A DNA stretch of 64,000 nucleotides from Bradyrhizobium sp. LTSP849 (GCF_000938255.1 NZ_JYMR01000011.1:1-64000), one strand, 5' to 3'. Positions 8,158-18,841 are shown, numbered from the stretch's first letter. Program-made: numbers and translations. Notes: a model not told the origin generated them from the sequence alone.

Positions 8158-9093
8158 CTACAACGCCCCGGCGCCAAACGTATTGCAGGCTTGCACCGTG
8201 CCCTGCTGATAGCCGGTCATGAACCACTGCTTGCGCTGTGCGGCCGAGCCGTGGGTGAAGGAATCAGGCACGACCCTGCCCGTCGCCTGGCGCTGGAGCG
8301 TGTCGTCGCCGATCGCGCTTGCCGTGGTCAGCGCGGCGTCGATGTCGCCGGCTTCGAGGAAGCCCGGACGCTTCTTCTCCTCGCGGTTGACCCAGACGCC
8401 CGACAGGCAGTCGGCTTGGAGCTCCACCTTCACCTGAAGTGCGTTCGACTCGGCCTTGCTGCCGGCCTGCTGCTGGAGCCGCGTCACGCGCGGGATGATG
8501 CCGAGCAAATTCTGGATGTGATGCCCGGCCTCATGCGCGATGATATAGGCTGCGGTGAACTTGCAGGCATTGCCGGAGCAGCCGCGGAAGCGCGTCTCGA
8601 CCTCGCGGAAGAAACCGGTGTCGAGGAAGATGGTCTTGTCCGGCGGACAGTAGAACGGGCCCATCGCCGACTGCGCCATGCCGCAGCGGCCACCATTGGT
8701 GGCGTTGCGGAACAGCACGATCTTCGGGCCGGTGTAGGACTGACCGCTGGCCTGGAAAATCTCGCTCCAGCGATCGTCGATCTCGCCGAGCACGCCGGCG
8801 ATCATGCTGCCCATCTCGTCGGTCGGCGCGCCGCGCTTGGCGGTCTGGGACGACTGGCGATCGGTCTGGTAGCTCGGTGCCTGGCCGCCGCCGGTGAGGA
8901 TCTCGGCACCGCCGATCAGGATGCGCGGGTCGATGCCGAAGGCATAGCCGATCAGGCCGAGCACGATGACGGTGCCGATGCCGAGCCCGCCGCCGCCCAT
9001 GGGAAGGCCGAACCCGCCACCACCGCCGCCGCCGCCATCATCGCCGCGACGATCTTCGACGTCGTCGCTGCGGCGGAAATCATCATATCGCAT
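8158..9093 (-). CDS. ypfJ: YpfJ-type neutral zinc metallopeptidase
   Basis: The 311-residue protein belongs to the YpfJ/zinicin-like family. The zinc motif HEAGHH is followed by IQNLLGI, and a later E-x-QADCLSGVW supplies the third ligand region. A Gly-rich N-terminal stretch (residues about 18-37) precedes one membrane segment, LGIGTVIVLGLIGYAFGI, so the catalytic domain is likely exposed to the periplasm. Cys pairs (CGMAQ and YCPP, GCSGNAC) may form disulfides. ATG at 9093 has no competing start nearby. Substrates of this family are unknown. The stop lies only six bases from the repeat cluster on its left. Confidence 0.92.
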   Translation of the reverse strand: MRYDDFRRSDDVEDRRGDDGGGGGGGGFGLPMGGGGLGIGTVIVLGLIGYAFGIDPRILIGGAEILTGGGQAPSYQTDRQSSQTAKRGAPTDEMGSMIAGVLGEIDDRWSEIFQASGQSYTGPKIVLFRNATNGGRCGMAQSAMGPFYCPPDKTIFLDTGFFREVETRFRGCSGNACKFTAAYIIAHEAGHHIQNLLGIIPRVTRLQQQAGSKAESNALQVKVELQADCLSGVWVNREEKKRPGFLEAGDIDAALTTASAIGDDTLQRQATGRVVPDSFTHGSAAQRKQWFMTGYQQGTVQACNTFGAGAL

Positions 9094-9238
9094 GGCGGGC
9101 TTCCCTCAGGTCGTCGATTGCGTCGCGTTGGCACCCAGAACCGCTAAAAGCTCAACGTGCCACAGACCTAAAATTTCCATTGCGTTAATCAATATCCCGC
9201 TCGGCAAAAATTGCCTAGTGCGACGTCGTGCGACGCCA

Positions 9239-9274
9239 GCAATTTTTTCCGAGGGTCGTGCAATTTTTTCCGAG
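9239..9274. repeat. 15-bp direct repeat in the ccrM upstream region
   Basis: GCAATTTTTTCCGAG occurs exactly at 9239-9253 and 9260-9274, a 21-base period (two helical turns). It is in the 414-base gap between ypfJ and ccrM, 235-270 bases before the ccrM start. The rest of that gap holds the CtrA-like box and GANTC sites listed separately, and no gene I can support. Confidence 0.55.
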
Positions 9275-9410
9275 AGAAATTCGGAGTCTTTTGGAGCCTT
9301 GGCAGCTCCCGCACCGCGAAGAAATGCGAAAACCACCGTAAAACACAGCGAATGCGCACGACAAATCACGTGCACCGCGCGATGCGACGCCTGCTTACAA
9401 AAGCAGCGGG

Positions 9411-9425
9411 TTAAGTCGATTTTTA
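9411..9425 (+). promoter_or_regulatory. CtrA-like box TTAA-N7-TTTA upstream of ccrM
   Basis: TTAA at 9411-9414 and TTTA at 9422-9425 are separated by 7 bases, one mismatch from the CtrA consensus TTAA-N7-TTAA. It lies 83 bases upstream of the ccrM start. CtrA activates ccrM in Caulobacter and is linked to it in rhizobia, so the position is sensible, but the box is imperfect. Confidence 0.45.
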
Positions 9426-9488
9426 CTTTGCCGCTTCATTGTAACGGTCAGTCGGTTGTTTGGTCCCGCGTCGCCGACAGCGTCGCCT

Positions 9489-10638
<1,150 letters not shown>

Positions 10639-10660
10639 CCAGTTCCTCACTTCGTAGCTT

Positions 10661-10753
10661 CGTAGGGTGGGCAAAGGCGCTCTTGCGCCGTGCCCACCAT
10701 CTCTCCCCGGGGATGCAGATTTGGTGGGCACGCTTCGCTTTGCCCACCCTACG
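10661..10753. repeat. Interspersed palindromic repeat family A, copy 1
   Basis: The unit starts CGTAGGGTGGGCAAA and ends with its exact reverse complement TTTGCCCACCCTACG, with inner CGTGCCCACCA / TGGTGGGCACG arms. Other copies are at 18095-18184 and 41332-41421. It follows the ccrM stop by 22 bases and could act as a terminator or transcript 3'-end stabiliser. Confidence 0.85.
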
Positions 10754-10762
10754 GCGTCTTGA

Positions 10763-11149
10763 ATGACGCGACAGCCAGGACTAGATTCGCCCGATCAGCC
10801 CCGTCCTGACCGGTTGGCTCCCATGCGACGACAATCCGAGACATTGCTGCTGGTGCCGCTGCTGCCGATCTTCCTGGTCGGCATGTTTCCGATGTTCCTG
10901 ATCGGACTGTTGGGGTTCTTCGGCCTCGCCCTGTTCGGCGTGCTCATTGTCTGCGTCGGGCTTGCGAGCAGCAACGAGGCCCACGACGCCTTCAATCACG
11001 ACGTCATCGTGCACGGCTATGCGAAGGGGTCGGAGCGCGCCACGCAGGCGTCCAACATGCACACGGCGACGCGACTGGCCTTGCGGCTGGAGGCCGTGGG
11101 TGCAGCGATGGTCATTACGGCTGCGATCGGCCTTTGTTACGCCGGCTGA
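10763..11149 (+). CDS. Small membrane protein of unknown function
   Basis: The 128-residue product (108 if the ATG at 10823 is used) has two hydrophobic segments: a long one, LLLVPLLPIFLVGMFPMFLI and onward, which may span twice, and a C-terminal one, VGAAMVITAAIGLCYAG. The loop between them, with EAHDAFNHDVIVHGYAKG, is hydrophilic. I do not recognise the family. Neither start has a clear ribosome site; the first ATG lies just after repeat A1, so the second may be the true one. The gene sits alone between ccrM and a glutathione transferase gene. Confidence 0.5.
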   Translation: MTRQPGLDSPDQPRPDRLAPMRRQSETLLLVPLLPIFLVGMFPMFLIGLLGFFGLALFGVLIVCVGLASSNEAHDAFNHDVIVHGYAKGSERATQASNMHTATRLALRLEAVGAAMVITAAIGLCYAG

Positions 11150-11268
11150 TCTGCGCGGCGCGCAGGTACCTCACGGCAAACTCGCCGGTTGCGCCCGCGG
11201 ACCATATTCAGGCAAGAGAAGCCCTGACGCTGCGTTCATTCTCTAAAAACGGAATTGGGGAGACAAAC

Positions 11269-11949
11269 ATGCTCAAATTCTATTTCAACGGATCGCCGAA
11301 CCCAACCAAGGTCGGGCTGTATCTCGAAGAAACTGGGCTGGCTTTCGAGCCGGTGAAGATCGACACCCGCAAGGGCGAGCAGTTCACGCCGGAATTTCTC
11401 AAGATCAATCCGAACGCCAAGGTGCCGGCGATCGACGATGGCGGCACAATTGTTTTCGACAGCAACGCCATCCTGCTCTATCTCGCCGAGAAGACCGGCA
11501 AATTCCTGCCCGCAGCCGCCGTGCGCGGCGAGACGCTGTCATGGCTGATGTTTATCGCCACCGGCCTCGGCCCCTATTCGGGACAAGCCGTGCACTTCAA
11601 GCACTTCTCGCCCAAGGACCAGGCGTACGCGCATAACCGCTACCAATTCGAGGGCCACCGCCACTACAAGATCCTCGACGATCACCTCGCCAAGCACCGC
11701 TACATGGTCGGCGACAGCTACTCGATCGTCGACATGGACCTGTGGGGCTGGGCGCGCATGGCCGCCTTCGTGCTCGGCGAGGATGCCCCTAGCAAGTATC
11801 CGAACGTGAAGCGGCTGGTCGACGAGATCACCGCACGCCCTGCGGCGGCGCGCGCGATCGCGCTGAAGGACAAGTTCACCTTCAAGGCCGAGATGGACGA
11901 CGAGGCCCGCGGCAACATGTTCAAGCACATGACGACGAAGGTCGCCTGA
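11269..11949 (+). CDS. Glutathione S-transferase family protein
   Basis: A 226-residue GST. The N-terminal thioredoxin-like domain runs through MLKFYFNGSPNPTKVGLYLEE, with the NPNAKVPAIDDGG cis-Pro loop and the DSNAILLYLAEKTG segment that binds the gamma-glutamyl part of glutathione. The all-helical C-terminal domain contains GDSYSIVDMDLWGW, the N-capping box of the fold. Members like this are close to the YfcG/YghU type, which often act as disulfide reductases; the true substrate is not set by sequence. ATG 11269 has a GGGGAG site 6 bases upstream. A perfect palindrome that can act as terminator follows the stop. Confidence 0.88.
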   Translation: MLKFYFNGSPNPTKVGLYLEETGLAFEPVKIDTRKGEQFTPEFLKINPNAKVPAIDDGGTIVFDSNAILLYLAEKTGKFLPAAAVRGETLSWLMFIATGLGPYSGQAVHFKHFSPKDQAYAHNRYQFEGHRHYKILDDHLAKHRYMVGDSYSIVDMDLWGWARMAAFVLGEDAPSKYPNVKRLVDEITARPAAARAIALKDKFTFKAEMDDEARGNMFKHMTTKVA

Positions 11950-11970
11950 TCTCATCAGGCCGTCATTGCA

Positions 11971-11997
11971 GGTCCACGCGCATGCGCGTGGACCTTT
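11971..11997 (+). terminator. Perfect 24-bp palindrome, likely terminator
   Basis: Bases 11971-11994 (GGTCCACGCGCA plus its exact reverse complement) form a 12-bp-arm palindrome followed by TTTGCGTTT. It stands between two convergent genes (GST on +, chemoreceptor on -), so it could end transcription from the left and slow it from the right. Confidence 0.65.
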
Positions 11998-12019
11998 GCG
12001 TTTAGGACGCCGGCGCGGA

Positions 12020-14029
12020 TCAGGCCGTGCGCACCGAGTTCAGGAACTTGTTGACCTCGAGCTTCAGGCGGTTGCTGTCGGTCGACAGCGTGCGCGCCGA
12101 CGACAGCACCTGCGAGGACGCCGAACCGGTCTCCGATGCACCGAGCTGCACGTCGCCGATATTTGCCGACACCCGCTGCGTGCCCTGGGCCGCCTGCTGG
12201 ACGTTGCGGGAGATTTCCTGCGTCGCCGCGCCCTGCTCTTCCACGGCGGCTGCGACCGTCGAGGAAATCTCCGACAGCCGCTCGATGGTGCCGCTGATCT
12301 CCCGGATCGAGCCGACCGACTCCTCCGTCGCGGCCTGGATGCTGGAGACCTGCTGCGCGATCTCGCCGGTGGCCTTCGCGGTCTGCTCGGCGAGCGCCTT
12401 GACCTCGGAGGCGACGACGGCAAAGCCGCGGCCGGCCTCGCCCGCGCGCGCCGCTTCGATCGTTGCGTTCAGCGCCAGCAGATTGGTCTGGCCGGCGATG
12501 GTGCTGATCAGCTCGACCACGTCGCCGATACGGGCGGCAGCCTTGGAGAGCTCGCCGACGCGTTCGTTGGTCCTGCTCGCCTGGACCACGGCCTCGCTCG
12601 CGATGCGGGCGGATTCCTGCACCTGACGCGCGATCTCGCTGACCGACGAGGAGAGCTCCTCGGTCGCGGATGCAACTGCTTGCACGTTGGCCGAAGCCTC
12701 TTGCGAGGCCGAGGCAACCTCGGTCGACAGGTCGCGGGCGCGCGCGGCCGTCGTGGTCAGGGTGCCCGCCGAGGCTTCGAGCTCGGTCGACGCTGAGGAC
12801 ACGGTGTCCACGATCTCGCCCACGGCCTGCTCGAATTCGCCGGCCAGCTTTCTCATATCGGCCTTGCGGCTCTCGGCCTGCCGCATCTCGAGCCCCGCCT
12901 GCTCGTCGCGCAGCCGTTCGGTCTCGACCATGCTCTCCTTGAACACCTGGATCGCCTTGGCCATGTCGCCGATCTCGTCGGTATTGCCGCGACCGGGAAT
13001 CTCGACCTTGAGATCGCCACCGGCAAGCGCGCCCATCGCACGGGTCATGGTAGCCAATGGCCCGGCAATACTGCGGCCGATCAGGAAGGCGACGAGGACA
13101 CCGAACAGGACGGTAAGGCCGCCTGCGACTTCCTGAATCCAGGTCGTGCTGGCAATGACACCATCTGCGGTCGCACGCGACGTCTGGTAGTCGGCCTTCA
13201 ATCCGGTTTCCGCCACCTTGAGCTTGTCGACGCTCGCAGAGACCAGGGGCGCGATACTATTGCGGTAGATTTCATCGGCCTCGAGGATTGCGGCGGAGGT
13301 CGTCTCGAAGGCCGCCTTGTAGGTCGAAAGTGAACTCTTGATCGGCCCGAACACGGCCTTGACCTCGTCCGGCAGACCGGCTCCCTCCAGTGACTTGAGC
13401 GCTAGCTGCGCCCGATCGACATTGGTCCTGAACGTCGCCGGCCCCTTTGCGTCCCGGACGGCGAGGAAGCGCCAGTTTGCGACACGAACCAGCAGGATCT
13501 TGGATTCGAGATCGGCGACGGGGGCGGTCACGCTGGTATCGCCGGTCGCGCGTGCAGCGTCGACCAGCTTGCCGGTATTGGCGGTCAGCTCGTCTCCGCC
13601 GGCGAGCAGAGTGGCCTTGCCTTTCGTCGTCTCGTTGACGGCAGCGCCCATGCGCTCGCGCAGGGGCTTCATCTTTTCGAGGTCGCCCATCAGGCCATTG
13701 TAGATCTTGAGTCGCTCCTCGGAGACCGTCGACTTGGCCGCGGCCTTCAGCAGCTCCGTCGTCGCAACCTCCCTTTCCGCGGCCTCCTTGAAGGCCGGCT
13801 CGTTGGCGTCATAGATGTAGCGCAGATTGGCGCGGCGGATGGCCTGGAGATGGATCGAAATTTCCTGGACGCGCGCGGTATTGTCGGACAGGGCGGATAG
13901 TCGCGCCATCTGGCCCTGGACCGCCCACAAATTCCAGACGGCGACCGCGGCCATGATCAAACTGACGGCCACAAGGACCGAAAATCCGAGGTAGAGACGG
14001 CCCCGGATTCTCAAACGCAAGCTCGGCAT
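12020..14029 (-). CDS. Methyl-accepting chemotaxis protein (tandem paralogue 1)
   Basis: The 669-residue chemoreceptor starts with a basic segment and a membrane helix ([20 protein letters not shown]), followed by a periplasmic helical sensor of about 270 residues and a second helix ([20 protein letters not shown]). A HAMP domain comes next ([25 protein letters not shown]), then the signalling coiled coil, whose tip has [20 protein letters not shown]. The sensor holds [20 protein letters not shown], similar to a helical-bundle ligand domain. There is no C-terminal NWETF-type tether. ATG 14029 matches the start of the next gene; the frame is open further upstream to a GTG but without similarity. 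Its ligand is unknown. Confidence 0.93.
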   Translation of the reverse strand: MPSLRLRIRGRLYLGFSVLVAVSLIMAAVAVWNLWAVQGQMARLSALSDNTARVQEISIHLQAIRRANLRYIYDANEPAFKEAAEREVATTELLKAAAKSTVSEERLKIYNGLMGDLEKMKPLRERMGAAVNETTKGKATLLAGGDELTANTGKLVDAARATGDTSVTAPVADLESKILLVRVANWRFLAVRDAKGPATFRTNVDRAQLALKSLEGAGLPDEVKAVFGPIKSSLSTYKAAFETTSAAILEADEIYRNSIAPLVSASVDKLKVAETGLKADYQTSRATADGVIASTTWIQEVAGGLTVLFGVLVAFLIGRSIAGPLATMTRAMGALAGGDLKVEIPGRGNTDEIGDMAKAIQVFKESMVETERLRDEQAGLEMRQAESRKADMRKLAGEFEQAVGEIVDTVSSASTELEASAGTLTTTAARARDLSTEVASASQEASANVQAVASATEELSSSVSEIARQVQESARIASEAVVQASRTNERVGELSKAAARIGDVVELISTIAGQTNLLALNATIEAARAGEAGRGFAVVASEVKALAEQTAKATGEIAQQVSSIQAATEESVGSIREISGTIERLSEISSTVAAAVEEQGAATQEISRNVQQAAQGTQRVSANIGDVQLGASETGSASSQVLSSARTLSTDSNRLKLEVNKFLNSVRTA

Positions 14030-14339
14030 TTTCACTGTCCACCCCATTGTGCAGCAACTGAGACGGAGCGGCCGAGCGACGCCCGAGATCGCAACGATCG
14101 CCCACGCAGCCGCGATCGCCTCTCGGCGATTCGTGCTGCGCAACGGCACAATGCTACACACTTGTTAATTGAGTGCTGCAATTCCCACGCGTCAACTACG
14201 GTGGATTTCGCGATAGATGTCGTGAGCGCGGCCGGCACCGCCAAATCTGTCATCATCTGAATAAGAATGTGGCAGTCGACACTATCCGGCATACGGCTCG
14301 CGCCGAGGCGCGCCGCCGCCTTCGTGCGCGGTGAGCCGC

Positions 14340-16349
14340 TCAGGCGGCGTGGACCGAGTTCAGAAACTTCGCGACCTCTTGCTTCAGCCGGTTGCTGTCG
14401 GCCGAGAGCGAGCGCGCTGCCGAGAGCACCTGCGATGATGCCGAGCCGGTCTCCGAGGCGCCGCGCTGCACGTCGCCGATATTGGTCGAGACGCGCTGGG
14501 TGCCGTGGGCGGCCTGCTGGACGTTGCGGGAGATTTCCTGCGTGGCGGCGCCCTGCTCTTCCACGGCGGCGGCAACCGTCGACGAAATCTCCGACAGCCG
14601 TCCGATGGTGCTGCTGATCTCCCGGATCGAGCCGACCGACTCTTCCGTTGCGGCCTGGATGCCGGAGACCTGCTGCGCGATCTCGCCTGTGGCCTTCGCG
14701 GTCTGCTCGGCGAGCGCTTTCACCTCGGAGGCAACAACGGCGAAGCCGCGGCCGGCCTCGCCCGCACGCGCGGCCTCGATGGTGGCGTTCAGCGCCAGCA
14801 GATTGGTCTGGCCCGCGATGGTGCTGATCAGCTCGACCACGTCGCCGATGCGGGCGGCGGCCTTGGAAAGGTCGCTGACGCGGTCGTTGGTCTTGCTGGC
14901 CTGGCCTACGGCCTCGATGGCGATGCGGGCAGATTCCTGCACCTGACGGGCGATCTCGCTGACCGAGGAGGAGAGCTCTTCGGTGGCCGACGCCACCGCC
15001 TGCACGTTGGCTGAAGCCTCCTGAGAGGCGCTGGCGACCTCGGTCGACAGATCCTGCGCACGCGAGGCGGTCGTGGTCAGTGTGCCGGCAGACGCTTCGA
15101 GCTCGCTGGACGCCGAGGACACGGTGTCGACGATCTCGCCGACCGCCTGCTCGAACTGATCGGCGAGCCTGACCATGTCGGCCTTGCGGCTCTCAGCCTG
15201 CCGCGCCTCGAGCTCGGTCTGCTCGTGGCGCAGGCGCTCGGTGTCGACCATGTTGTCCTTGAACACCTGGATCGCCTTGGCCATGTCGCCGATCTCGTCG
15301 GCTTTGCCACGCCCGGGGATCTCGATCTCGAGATTGCCGCCGGCCAACGCCCCCATCGCGCGTGTCATCGAGGTCAACGGACCAACGATGCTGCGGGCAA
15401 TCAGGACAGCGACGATCAATCCGAACAGGGTGGCGAGGCCGCCTGCGATCTCCTGAACCGACGTCGTGCCGTCGAGCACGGCGTCGGCGCTGGCGCGTGA
15501 TTCCTTGTAATCCTTCTTCAGGGCGATCTCGGCAACCTTGAGCTTGCCGATACTCTCGACGATGAGAGGCGCGAGGTTCTTGTGGTAGATCTCGTCGGCC
15601 TGAAGCATCGCGGCCGACGTTGTCTCGAACGCCGATTTGTAAATTCCGAGCTGGGTCTTCACCGGTGCGAGCGTGGCGCGCAATTCCGCCGCCTGTGGGC
15701 TCTTTTCGAGCGCAGTGAGCCGTTGCGCGGCCCTGTCCGCATTCGTCCTGAAATTCGCCGGCCCCTTGGTGTCGCGCAAGGCCAGGAAACGCCAGTTTGC
15801 GATCTGAACAAGAAGGAGCCTGGATTCGAGGTCTGCGACGAGGGCCGCGGTGTCTTCATCAGCGGATGCGCGCGCCGCATCGACCAGCTTGCCCATCTTG
15901 ACGGTCAGCTCGTCGCCGCTCGGCAGCAGCGTCGCCTTGCCGGTTCTCGCCTCGTTGACGGCGTCGCCGAGATTGTCGCGCAGGGTCTTCATTTTCGAGA
16001 TGTCGTCGACGAGACCATTATAGAGATTTCGCCGCTCCTCGGACAGGGTCCCCTTGGCGCCGACCTTCAACAGCTCGGTCGCAGCCGCCTCCCGTTCCGA
16101 GGCCTCCCGCATCGCAGGTTCGTTGGCGTCGTAAATGTAGCGCAGATTGGCCCGCTGGATCGCCTGGAGATGGGTCGAGATCTCGAGGACCCGCGCGGTG
16201 CTGTCCGAAAACGCCGAGGCCTTTGCGACCTGGTCCTGCACCGCCCGCAAATTCCAGACGGCGACCACCGCCATCACGAGACCAACCGCCACCAAGGCCA
16301 TGAAGCCTGCGTACAGGCGTCCCCTGATCCGCAAACGAAACTTCGGCAT
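14340..16349 (-). CDS. Methyl-accepting chemotaxis protein (tandem paralogue 2)
   Basis: It has the same length (669 residues) and domain order as the gene at 12020-14029. The HAMP and signalling parts are nearly identical in protein, including the whole [20 protein letters not shown] tip, while the periplasmic sensor (residues about 35-305) differs clearly. This is the pattern expected after duplication with change in ligand range. Helices are [20 protein letters not shown] and [23 protein letters not shown] 16349 lies in the same context as in paralogue 1. A 310-base gap separates the two coding regions; it holds no gene I can support and only weak hairpins, so each gene probably has its own promoter. 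Confidence 0.93.
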   Translation of the reverse strand: MPKFRLRIRGRLYAGFMALVAVGLVMAVVAVWNLRAVQDQVAKASAFSDSTARVLEISTHLQAIQRANLRYIYDANEPAMREASEREAAATELLKVGAKGTLSEERRNLYNGLVDDISKMKTLRDNLGDAVNEARTGKATLLPSGDELTVKMGKLVDAARASADEDTAALVADLESRLLLVQIANWRFLALRDTKGPANFRTNADRAAQRLTALEKSPQAAELRATLAPVKTQLGIYKSAFETTSAAMLQADEIYHKNLAPLIVESIGKLKVAEIALKKDYKESRASADAVLDGTTSVQEIAGGLATLFGLIVAVLIARSIVGPLTSMTRAMGALAGGNLEIEIPGRGKADEIGDMAKAIQVFKDNMVDTERLRHEQTELEARQAESRKADMVRLADQFEQAVGEIVDTVSSASSELEASAGTLTTTASRAQDLSTEVASASQEASANVQAVASATEELSSSVSEIARQVQESARIAIEAVGQASKTNDRVSDLSKAAARIGDVVELISTIAGQTNLLALNATIEAARAGEAGRGFAVVASEVKALAEQTAKATGEIAQQVSGIQAATEESVGSIREISSTIGRLSEISSTVAAAVEEQGAATQEISRNVQQAAHGTQRVSTNIGDVQRGASETGSASSQVLSAARSLSADSNRLKQEVAKFLNSVHAA

Positions 16350-16496
16350 TCCCACTGTCCACCCAGAAGCATGTGAATTCGAGCGGCCGAATTCGTCCGG
16401 CAATCGTCACCGGCCACCCTGGCAGCCGCGCGTTGCACCTTGGCGACTCACGCTGCACCGCGACACAATGGGGGACACTTCTTAATTGAACCTTCC

Positions 16497-16534
16497 GATT
16501 TCTCGCGCGCGCCCGTGTCGGCGCGCGCGAAATC
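16497..16534. repeat. GC-rich inverted repeat
   Basis: GATTTC-TC-GCGCGCGCC is followed after a short loop by GGCGCGCGCGAAATC, a 15-bp stem with one two-base bulge. It lies between a chemoreceptor gene and a SnoaL-like pseudogene, both on the minus strand, so it may work as the pseudogene's terminator. No clear T run follows on either side. Confidence 0.45.
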
Positions 16535-16634
16535 TGCTGATTTTATAAGCCCGTTGCGCAAGGTTTTGGCGCGAGGCCCGCAGTGGCATGCAGGCCGCTG
16601 CACGCGTTGCCCGGATGAACGTTTGTTGGGCGGC

Positions 16635-17079
16635 TCAGCTCGCAGCCCTCACCGCCGTTTGCGGAAACGGCCCCAGCGCCTTCTCGGTCAGGACCGAGTC
16701 GCAATACTCCCTGATCTCCTTGATCTTCCCATCCTCCAGACGGAACACCAGGCAATAGTCATTGTCGTAGCGCACGCCCTCGGGGGTGACGTTGTCGCCC
16801 TTGGCTTCCACCGCGACGATATCGCCGTCGGCGATGAAGCGCTCGGCAACCGTGCGCGTCCGGTCGCGAAGGCGGGTGCGCACATAGCCGTGCAAGTCAT
16901 TCATGATCGCCTCCTTTCCCGCGAAAGTGCGCGACCAGGAATACTGGCCGGGTCACGACCCATTTGGCGTCATCGGCAAGGCTTGCGGCGAACAGCGCGC
17001 GATCGCGCACGGCCGGATCGGGATTGGCGGAGGCGGCAAAGATATCCTGGATCAGTTTCTTGTTGGCGCTCGTGCTCAT
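16635..17079 (-). pseudogene. SnoaL/NTF2-like protein, broken by a one-base insertion
   Basis: Two overlapping frames together encode one SnoaL-like (nuclear transport factor 2 fold) protein. The N-terminal frame starts at ATG 17079 (MSTSANKKLIQDIFAASANP) and keeps family sense to WVVT, then turns to nonsense and stops at 16897. The next frame supplies GQYSWSRTFAGKEAIMNDLH and the rest to 16635. Removing one G from the GGG run at 16950-16952 (CCC on the coding strand) restores a 147-residue protein. The fold is used by small cofactor-free isomerases, hydratases and many unknown proteins. The gene is divergent from a LysR gene, so it may have been that regulator's target. A sequencing error is the main alternative. 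Confidence 0.8.
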
Positions 17080-17146
17080 GGCGGCATCTCCGTGCGGTGA
17101 CATCGCGGAGATCATCGCTGCGGAATGAGAATTCTTCAAATTGATA

Positions 17147-17167
17147 GCGAATATGATATCTATTCGC
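17147..17167 (+). promoter_or_regulatory. Palindromic operator before lysR
   Basis: GCGAATA at 17147-17153 and TATTCGC at 17161-17167 form an exact inverted repeat with a 7-base spacer. It ends three bases before the LysR ATG at 17171 and lies in the short divergent gap with the SnoaL-like gene. LysR proteins usually bind such dyads in the shared divergent promoter. Confidence 0.6.
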
Positions 17168-17170
17168 CTC

Positions 17171-18841
17171 ATGAATTTGAATTCGCTTGACCTCAATCTT
17201 CTGACCGCGCTCGACGCCCTGCTGCGCGAGGCCAATGTCAGCCGCGCGGCTTTAAGGATCGGCCTGTCGCAGCCGGCCGCGAGCCACGCGCTCCAGCGCC
17301 TGCGCGATATTTTCGGCGATCCGCTGCTGGTGCGCACCGGCGCACGGATGGAGCTGACGCCGCGGGCGCAGGCCCTGCGCGCGCCGCTGGCCCAGGCACT
17401 CGACCAGGTGCGCGGGCTGTTCATACCCGACGACTTCGACGCCGCGCGCAGCGAGCGGCAATTCCGCCTGATGATGCCGGATCTCGCGGTCGAGCTGTTG
17501 ATGCCGCCCTTGATGGAGAAGGTCACTCAGGCCGCACCCAACGTCCGCATCGACGTCGTGCCGTGGCGGGGGTCGTCGATCTTCCACGCCGAGTTCGCCC
17601 GCACCATCGATCTGGTGATCTCGATCGGCAACGCTTTCAAAGGCTTTCACCGCCAGTTGCTCTACACCGACGTCGACGCGCTGGCGGTGCGGGGCGGCCA
17701 TCCCGTGGGCGCCAAGCTGAAGCGGCGCGAGGCCTTCCTGGCCGCACGCCATGTCGGCGTGATCATCCGCGGCGGCAGTGAGGATCTGATCGACACCTGG
17801 CTGCGGACCAAGGGCATCGAGCGGCACATTTCACTGGTCGTGTCGGGCTATCTCGAAGCGCTGCACGTCACCGCCCGCACCGACCTCGTCGCCTTTGTGC
17901 CGCGCCGGCTGATCGCGGCGCTGTCGAAGCAACTCGGCCTCGTCACGGTGATGCCGCCGCTCGACCCCGGCATCGACGAGCAGTTCATGTTCCATCCGAC
18001 GCGGGCGCAGATGGACCCGGGATCGATCTGGCTGCGGCGGCTGATGCTGGAGACGGGGCGCGAGTTGGAGAAGCGGAAGGCTGGACAGTTCTCAAGGGTG
18101 GGCAAAGCGAAGCGTGCCCACCACTTCTTTCGGAGCGCGGAAAGATGGTGGGCACGGCGCAAGGGCGCCTTTGCCCACCCTACGAGAACCTCACGCCTTC
18201 TGCGCGTCCATCACCTTGCGCACGGCGGGCCGGTCGGACATCCGCTTGAAATGATCGGCGATCTTCGGTGTCGCGTTGATGTCGACGCTGTCGCCTTCGA
18301 GCCAGAGCGAAAGCGTGTGGAGGTAGGGATCGCAGATCGTGAACTGATCGCCCATCACCCACGGTCCTTTGAACATCTTCTGTTCGATCAGGGAGAAGCA
18401 GGCGCCCATGGTCTTCGGGATCATCGCCTTCATGTCGGCGAACGAGCTCTCCTGCGTCGCCCAGCGCGCGCCGCGCATCTTGTGCGCATGGTTGATGTGC
18501 GCGGTCGAGCAGAGATAGGAGTTGAACGACTGCACCTGAGCGAAGTCGAAGGGATCGTCGAGCGGCGCGAGCTTCGCCTTGGGGAAGGTCTGCGCGAGAT
18601 AAGCCAGCATCGCCGGCGTCTCGGTCAGGACACCGCGGTCGGTCACCAGCGCCGGCACGCGGCCCTTCGGGTTGATCGCGAGATAGTCCGGACTGTTCTG
18701 CTGATTGTCCTTGAAGCTCAACCGCTCGGCCGTGTAGTCGGCGCCGGCCTCTTCCAGGGTGATGTAGGTGGCGAGCGCGCAGGTGCCGGTGGCGTAGTAG
18801 AGCTTGAGCATGTCGGACCTCATGGGAAAGTTGGAAATTAG
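17171..18841 (+). CDS. LysR-family regulator with repeat-derived C-terminal read-through
   Basis: Residues 1-60 form the LysR winged helix (NLNSLDLNLLTALDALLREA, then LSQPAASHALQRLRDIFGDP) and residues about 85-300 the substrate-binding domain, ending near RRLMLETGRELEKRK (about base 18080). A normal gene of this type would stop about there. Here the frame stays open through repeat A2 (VGKAKRAHHFF to [11 protein letters not shown]) and on to 18841, adding about 250 residues that are antisense to the neighbouring GST gene and match no domain I know. Either the repeat removed the native stop, giving a 556-residue protein, or the true product is degraded. ATG 17171 is chosen because the DNA-binding domain begins there. 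Confidence 0.7.
   Translation: MNLNSLDLNLLTALDALLREANVSRAALRIGLSQPAASHALQRLRDIFGDPLLVRTGARMELTPRAQALRAPLAQALDQVRGLFIPDDFDAARSERQFRLMMPDLAVELLMPPLMEKVTQAAPNVRIDVVPWRGSSIFHAEFARTIDLVISIGNAFKGFHRQLLYTDVDALAVRGGHPVGAKLKRREAFLAARHVGVIIRGGSEDLIDTWLRTKGIERHISLVVSGYLEALHVTARTDLVAFVPRRLIAALSKQLGLVTVMPPLDPGIDEQFMFHPTRAQMDPGSIWLRRLMLETGRELEKRKAGQFSRVGKAKRAHHFFRSAERWWARRKGAFAHPTRTSRLLRVHHLAHGGPVGHPLEMIGDLRCRVDVDAVAFEPERKRVEVGIADRELIAHHPRSFEHLLFDQGEAGAHGLRDHRLHVGERALLRRPARAAHLVRMVDVRGRAEIGVERLHLSEVEGIVERRELRLGEGLREISQHRRRLGQDTAVGHQRRHAALRVDREIVRTVLLIVLEAQPLGRVVGAGLFQGDVGGERAGAGGVVELEHVGPHGKVGN
18095..18184. repeat. Interspersed palindromic repeat family A, copy 2
   Basis: The unit runs from AGGGTGGGCAAAGCG to CTTTGCCCACCCTACG, with the same arms as the copies at 10661 and 41332. 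It forms part of the open frame at the 3' end of the lysR gene and stops 7 bases before the end of the convergent GST gene. The left terminal CGT of the other copies is missing. Confidence 0.85.
18191..18811 (-). CDS. Glutathione S-transferase family protein
   Basis: A 206-residue GST with an N-terminal MLKLYYATGTCALATYITLE, in which the GTCALA segment resembles the catalytic Cys/Ser region of beta-class bacterial enzymes. The NPKGRVPALVTDRG loop and LTETPAMLAYLAQTFP segment bind glutathione. The helical domain has VMGDQFTICDPYLHTL, the family N-capping box. ATG 18811 matches the family start, although the frame is open to 18895. The lysR read-through frame lies antisense to the whole gene. 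The divergent FAD monooxygenase starts 128 bases away. Confidence 0.88.
   Translation of the reverse strand: MLKLYYATGTCALATYITLEEAGADYTAERLSFKDNQQNSPDYLAINPKGRVPALVTDRGVLTETPAMLAYLAQTFPKAKLAPLDDPFDFAQVQSFNSYLCSTAHINHAHKMRGARWATQESSFADMKAMIPKTMGACFSLIEQKMFKGPWVMGDQFTICDPYLHTLSLWLEGDSVDINATPKIADHFKRMSDRPAVRKVMDAQKA

Noticed and set aside
9211-9414. 67-codon frame upstream of ccrM
   Set aside because: Covers the direct repeat and promoter region, has no ribosome site or known motif, and ends at the CtrA-like box.
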